Origin: Lachnospiraceae bacterium UBA7205
Lineage (GTDB): Bacteria > Bacillota > Clostridia > Lachnospirales > Lachnospiraceae
Length of the DNA: 46,046 nt
Direction of reading: 5' to 3'
Assembly: GCA_002490665.1 (NCBI GenBank)
Contig: DKUL01000058.1
Span: 1 to 46,046, forward strand
Position 1 is the first letter of the stretch. Every line of letters starts with the position of its first letter. The notes beneath the pieces are model-generated. The model was not told the origin of the DNA. It did not search any database and saw only the letters and a program-made list of their open reading frames with translations. This document shows positions 42,550 through 46,046 of this stretch, one piece after another. A program made the translations under genes and the position numbers.

Positions 42550-42589
42550 AGAAGAACCCATTTGGCATTTTGCAGATGGGTTCTTTTTT
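42550..42589. terminator. Terminator after pfkA
   Basis: AAGAACCCAT (42552-42561) and ATGGGTTCTT (42576-42585) are followed by a T-run; A-rich on the left, so it may also end the convergent gene. Confidence 0.9.
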
Positions 42590-42620
42590 CGTATTCCCTT
42601 ATAAAATTTCTGAGGAACTG

Positions 42621-44027
42621 TCAGCAAGTAACCGCAGACATCAGGACATCCAGCGCCCTGCCAAAGCTCTCCTCGTCCAAATCGGAGTAATTGACAATGA
42701 TTGTATGCGCATGTTGTTCCTTTCCGCCCGCACAGTATTCCGAGAGGCAGTCAAGGGAAACACCATGCTCCCGCGCAAGCCATTTAAGCTCCGTGTCACT
42801 CAGAGGGGTATCCAGGTGCATGAGAAAATGGCTGCCTGCATCTTTTTCGTCAATGACGGCATACTGGCGAAGCCGGGAATGTTCAAAAACTTTCATCATA
42901 CTGTCGCGCTTTGCCCGGTAATATTTTTTCATCCTGTGGATATGCCGCTCAAAATAGCCGTTATCCATAAAAGCCGCAAGTGCGTACTGCTCAAAGGCAG
43001 AAACCGTGCAGGAGTAAAAGTTCATGGTCTGGATATAGCGTTCCATCAGCTTGTTTGGCAGAACCATATAGCTGATGCGGATAGAAGGTGCAAGTGTCTT
43101 TGAAAACGTATTCAGATAAATAACGCGGTGGTTGTGGTTCAGGCTCTGGAGCGCCGGAACAGGCCTGTGGCTGAAGCGGAATTCACTGTCATAGTCATCC
43201 TCGATAATATACCGCTCCGCCTTGTCCTCCGCCCAGTCCAGCAGCACCCGGCGGCGTCCGATGGGCATGATGTTCCCTGTCGGAAAATGGTGGGCAGGCG
43301 AGACATGCACGATATCTGCCCCGCTTTTGGCAAGTCCGTCTATCTGTATTCCGTTCTCATCAATGTCAATATATTTCCATGGGACATCATTCACCTGATA
43401 GATTTTTGCGATTTTGCGGTAACCCGGATTTTCCAGTGCGTATGTCCGGCTGCGCCCCAGAAGCTGTATCAGGCGTCCATAAAGGTATTCCGTTCCGGCG
43501 CCTATGATAATCTGGTCCGGTGAAACCGTCATGCCCCGAAAACCGTACAGGTATTTTGCGATGCTCTGCCGCAGCGCATACACCCCCTGAAAAGGAACGG
43601 TTTTGAGCATTTCGGGGTCTTGCTGCGAAAGAATGCCGCGCATTACTTTTGCCCAGGTATCATATGGAAAAAGCTCGATGGCGGTCTGGTTGGAAGTAAA
43701 GTCTGCAAAGTATGCAGTGTCACTGCCAGGGTCGTAAGCGCTGAACGGCACATGGCTCTGGTGGCGCGACTGGCGGCTGTCCGTCCCGAGGGAAGCCACA
43801 AAGTAGCCGCGCCGTTCTTCCGCGCGGATATATCCTTCTGTCAAAAGCTGTTCATATGTATTTTCCACGGTTTTCAGGCTGACCTGGTGATGCCTGGCAA
43901 GCTCCCTTTTCGAGGGAAGCCGGCTTCCGGCGGCAAGCACCCCGTCAAGAATGTCCTGCTTGATGCACTGGTAAAGATATTCATAGATAGAAAGCTGCGC
44001 CCGCTGTGTTAAGTCATAAGTCAACAT
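42621..44027 (-). CDS. MocR-type GntR/aminotransferase regulator
   Basis: 468 aa from ATG 44027; longer in-frame starts lie at or before the promoter and are excluded. Residues 1-75 are a GntR winged helix (SIYEYLYQCIKQDILDGVLA, LPSKRELARHHQVSLKTVEN). The rest is a fold-type I aminotransferase domain with DDYDSEFR and the PLP-lysine stretch YLNTFSKTLAPSIRISYM. MocR proteins sense PLP or an amino compound. It is divergent from the SDR gene and may control it. AAGGAG is 12 bases before the ATG, with an ATG at 44036 in another frame opening a 6-residue frame in between. Confidence 0.93.
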   Translation of the reverse strand: MLTYDLTQRAQLSIYEYLYQCIKQDILDGVLAAGSRLPSKRELARHHQVSLKTVENTYEQLLTEGYIRAEERRGYFVASLGTDSRQSRHQSHVPFSAYDPGSDTAYFADFTSNQTAIELFPYDTWAKVMRGILSQQDPEMLKTVPFQGVYALRQSIAKYLYGFRGMTVSPDQIIIGAGTEYLYGRLIQLLGRSRTYALENPGYRKIAKIYQVNDVPWKYIDIDENGIQIDGLAKSGADIVHVSPAHHFPTGNIMPIGRRRVLLDWAEDKAERYIIEDDYDSEFRFSHRPVPALQSLNHNHRVIYLNTFSKTLAPSIRISYMVLPNKLMERYIQTMNFYSCTVSAFEQYALAAFMDNGYFERHIHRMKKYYRAKRDSMMKVFEHSRLRQYAVIDEKDAGSHFLMHLDTPLSDTELKWLAREHGVSLDCLSEYCAGGKEQHAHTIIVNYSDLDEESFGRALDVLMSAVTC

Positions 44028-44085
44028 ATCCCATCTGGTCTCCTTAAAAATTCTTATTTTGGCTATTTCAATCATATCAAATATC

Positions 44086-44114
44086 ATTATAATAAAATAC
44101 AGAACGAAACACAA
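44086..44114 (-). promoter_or_regulatory. Promoter of the MocR gene
   Basis: On the minus strand TTGTGT (44114-44109) and TATAAT (44091-44086) are 17 bases apart. ATTATAAT here is self-complementary, so a plus-strand -10 (44088-44093) for the SDR gene overlaps it; the two genes may share a control region. Confidence 0.65.
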
Positions 44115-44144
44115 GGGCATATCAAACACAAGGAGGAAAAGAAA

Positions 44145-44933
44145 ATGGGCGTATATGCAATCACGGGCGCATCAAGCGGAATCGGCGCAAAGACAAAGGA
44201 ACTTTTGGAACAGGAAGGACACAAGGTAATCAATATCGACCTGAAAGGCGGCGATATCTGTGTGAACCTTGCCACCGAACAGGGAAGGACAGAGGCAGTC
44301 AGCAAGCTGCATGAGATGTGTCCGGATGGACTTGACGGCATGATTTGCAATGCCGGCGTATCAGGAGCCTGCGGAAATCTCGCACTGATTATTTCATTAA
44401 ATTATTTTGGCACGGTTGCAGTTGCAAAGGGTGTATATGATCTGCTGGAAAAAAAGCATGGCAACTGTGTGGTGACGGCATCCAACACGATTTCACAGGG
44501 CGCGGGCAGAATGGATATTGCAGACCTCTTGAACAATATCGGTGATGAGAAAAGGGTGCTGGAGCTGATCAGCAGTCTTGACAACTCCAACCTGAGCATC
44601 GGAAACAGCATGTATGTATCGACAAAATATGCGCTGGCGCGCTGGGTGAGAAGGGTTTCCGCAACATGGGCGGCAAACGGCGTGCGAATCAATGCGATAG
44701 CGCCAGGAAATGTCAACACGGCGATGACGGCAACCATGAGCACATCTGCTAAAATGGCGCTGAATGCACTTCCCATACCCACGAAATTTGGCATGGAAAC
44801 ACTGATGGATGCATCCGAAATTGCAGAGGCAATGATTTTCCTGGTATCCCCGAAAGCAAGCGGAATCAACGGAAATGTCATGTTCGTCGACGGCGGAACA
44901 GACGCATTATTAAATTCAGAGAAGGTATATTAA
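44145..44933 (+). CDS. Short-chain dehydrogenase/reductase
   Basis: 262 aa; ATG after ACAAGGAGGAAAAGAAA. Rossmann fold with AITGASSGIGAK (cofactor), ICNAGVSG, the catalytic SMYVSTKYALARW (Tyr-x-x-x-Lys) and the RINAIAPGNVNT end. NIDLKGGD after strand 2, with D, suggests NAD(H) preference. It resembles the 3-alpha-hydroxysteroid dehydrogenase-like SDRs found in gut Clostridia, but substrate is not assured. It is followed after 15 bases by an NTF2-like gene, a common pairing. Confidence 0.9.
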   Translation: MGVYAITGASSGIGAKTKELLEQEGHKVINIDLKGGDICVNLATEQGRTEAVSKLHEMCPDGLDGMICNAGVSGACGNLALIISLNYFGTVAVAKGVYDLLEKKHGNCVVTASNTISQGAGRMDIADLLNNIGDEKRVLELISSLDNSNLSIGNSMYVSTKYALARWVRRVSATWAANGVRINAIAPGNVNTAMTATMSTSAKMALNALPIPTKFGMETLMDASEIAEAMIFLVSPKASGINGNVMFVDGGTDALLNSEKVY

Positions 44934-44948
44934 GAGGAGGAGAAAACA

Positions 44949-45281
44949 ATGAAGCCAATCGAAAAGTACATAGAGGCAATGGAGAACAAAGATTTTGCAG
45001 GGCTTGCGGAGCTGTTTACAAAGGACGGAATCCTGTGCGATTACTGCTCAAACTCCTCCAGCCAGAGAGAGTACCATATTTATGGAAGGGAGGCAATCAA
45101 CATGTTTTTCCGCAACAAATTCGGTTTCCGCCAGTACTCGATTATGAGCGCGGAAGTGGTCAACGACGAACAGGCGGAATTCATAGCCAGCTTTGGGGAT
45201 TACCATATCATGGCAATCGCGACAGTCCGCGAAGCGGATGGGGACGGATTCATCAGGAGACTTACCGTAAGACCAAAATAG
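44949..45281 (+). CDS. NTF2/SnoaL-like protein
   Basis: 110 aa; ATG after AAGAGGAGGAG. MKPIEKYIEAMENKDFAGLA then LFTKDGILCDYC is the start of the cone-shaped NTF2 fold, and the strands GREAINMFFRNKFGF and RRLTVRPK end it. Such proteins bind or isomerise small hydrophobic molecules. Co-transcribed with the SDR, so probably acts on the same compound. Confidence 0.85.
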   Translation: MKPIEKYIEAMENKDFAGLAELFTKDGILCDYCSNSSSQREYHIYGREAINMFFRNKFGFRQYSIMSAEVVNDEQAEFIASFGDYHIMAIATVREADGDGFIRRLTVRPK

Positions 45282-45292
45282 ATAAGGTACAT

Positions 45293-45323
45293 AAAAATCG
45301 AGCGCGTTGGCGCTCGATTTTTT
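45293..45323. terminator. Bidirectional terminator
   Basis: AAAATCGAGCGC (45294-45305) and GCGCTCGATTTT (45310-45321) with A's and T's on both sides, between convergent genes. Confidence 0.92.
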
Positions 45324-45927
45324 AAATACGATATCGGATAAACTGTTTCTGTACAAACTGATACTTCCACAGACGGTTAGGCTTTTTATTGTAGTACATG
45401 ATCCGGAAACTGATAAGGTAGTCGCTGACCAGCAGGATGATGAAGCCGATGGCCAAAATCTGCAAAGTCGTTTTCGGGAGCTGCTGGACATGATACAAAA
45501 TGGGCTCCATGAGAAATTCCATAAAGAACTCAATGATTCCGGCAAATCCCATGCTGGTAGGCACGGATGTATATTTTGTAAAGTGAAACGGCACCTTCTC
45601 ATAATTCCAGTATGCAAATCCGCAGAAGTACTCCACCGCTTTTCCCAGAATGATTTCCCCGATGCTGACAATCACAATCATCAGGGCAAAGTACGCAAGA
45701 TATACCAGCAGCTTGCTGGCAGTCCTTTTCCTCAGCCACTTTTTCGGCGTTCCGAAAATCAGGTAAATTCCTACGACAGTCAGTCCGTATCCGAGCAGAA
45801 AAGGGAAAAACATATTCCTGTTGTCAATATACTGCTGTGTCAGTGCAAGCCAGATATTCTCAACACAATATCCCAGAAACGAAATAATCGTAATGGTCAG
45901 TAGATATGCCGCCGCTGTGTATTTCAT
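45322..45927 (-). CDS. CmpB-type (PF06541-like) membrane protein
   Basis: 201 aa with about five to six membrane segments (ISFLGYCVENIWLALTQQ, FFPFLLGYGLTVVGIYLIFG, LALMIVIVSIGEIILGKAVE, FCGFAYWNYEKVPFHF). The FLGYCVE start and the AYWNYE motif are typical of the family annotated as putative ABC transporter permease; no ATPase partner is nearby and the true role is unknown. ATG 45927 after AAGGAGGAAT. Its upstream 119 bases to the window end show no other gene. Confidence 0.85.
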   Translation of the reverse strand: MKYTAAAYLLTITIISFLGYCVENIWLALTQQYIDNRNMFFPFLLGYGLTVVGIYLIFGTPKKWLRKRTASKLLVYLAYFALMIVIVSIGEIILGKAVEYFCGFAYWNYEKVPFHFTKYTSVPTSMGFAGIIEFFMEFLMEPILYHVQQLPKTTLQILAIGFIILLVSDYLISFRIMYYNKKPNRLWKYQFVQKQFIRYRI

Positions 45928-46046
45928 AAAATTCCTCCTTGTATGTATGCTGTCTAAAACCCTATTCTAGCACAAACATGTCAAAGAAACCATTAAGGAT
46001 TCCTTAATTTTTAATAAAATGGGAATGCAGTTTTGCGGGCTTGGGA

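Overview
The window looks like a chromosomal segment of a gut Firmicute, most likely a Lachnospiraceae member (Clostridia). The basis is the mix of family-level matches (PBSX-type tail genes, LL-H holin, HicBA with a DUF1902-type antitoxin, MocR and AraC regulators, plant-polysaccharide genes), strong AGGAGG-type ribosome sites and moderate GC. Genus cannot be fixed by eye.

Layout. (1) 1-2134: trailer part of a type I-C-like CRISPR array, 33 repeats in view, the first cut by the window edge; leader and cas genes should lie to the left. (2) 2186-16027: a carbohydrate region. An AraC regulator is divergent from an MFS permease. It is followed by a GH113-like hydrolase and a ThuA/sugar-isomerase fusion, a GHKL sensor kinase, a Cache chemoreceptor, a DUF4349 lipoprotein, then a second AraC regulator divergent from two GH43 xylosidase/arabinofuranosidase genes. 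This reads as sensing, import and breakdown of hemicellulose oligosaccharides. (3) 16030-32098: a contractile phage-tail locus with its own repressor, activator, tail, baseplate, fibre, holin and endolysin genes, but no terminase, portal, capsid or integrase. The best reading is an R-type tailocin (diffocin/PBSX-like particle), and this is the most interesting system here. (4) 32406-33776: aldo/keto reductase and a YccF membrane protein. (5) 33777-37290: a graveyard of mobile DNA: integrase fragment, HsdR N-terminal fragment, HicB-HicA toxin-antitoxin, phage repressors, and a broken PBSX-type terminase. (6) 37422-46046: housekeeping genes: aspS, tRNA-Tyr, an AlbA_2/Schlafen-like regulator, a phosphofructokinase with a long structured leader, a MocR regulator divergent from an SDR/NTF2 pair, and a CmpB-type membrane protein.

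How parts work together. In the tail locus an XRE repressor operon (17751-16030, minus) faces an ArpU/RinA-like activator (18154, plus) across about 400 bases holding repeated TACTTACGAAA half-sites and three hairpins. Tail genes then run co-directionally, mostly with start/stop overlaps, ending in a lysis cassette that would release the particles. The tail fibre has an AT-richer C-terminal third that looks exchanged and would set target range.

Non-coding signals of note: a dispersed 80-85 base element present three times (12740, 39341, 39524) with compensatory stem changes; a 20-base perfect inverted repeat over the promoter of the GH113 gene; and a three-hairpin leader before the phosphofructokinase gene. 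All family calls are from reading the translations; no searches were run.
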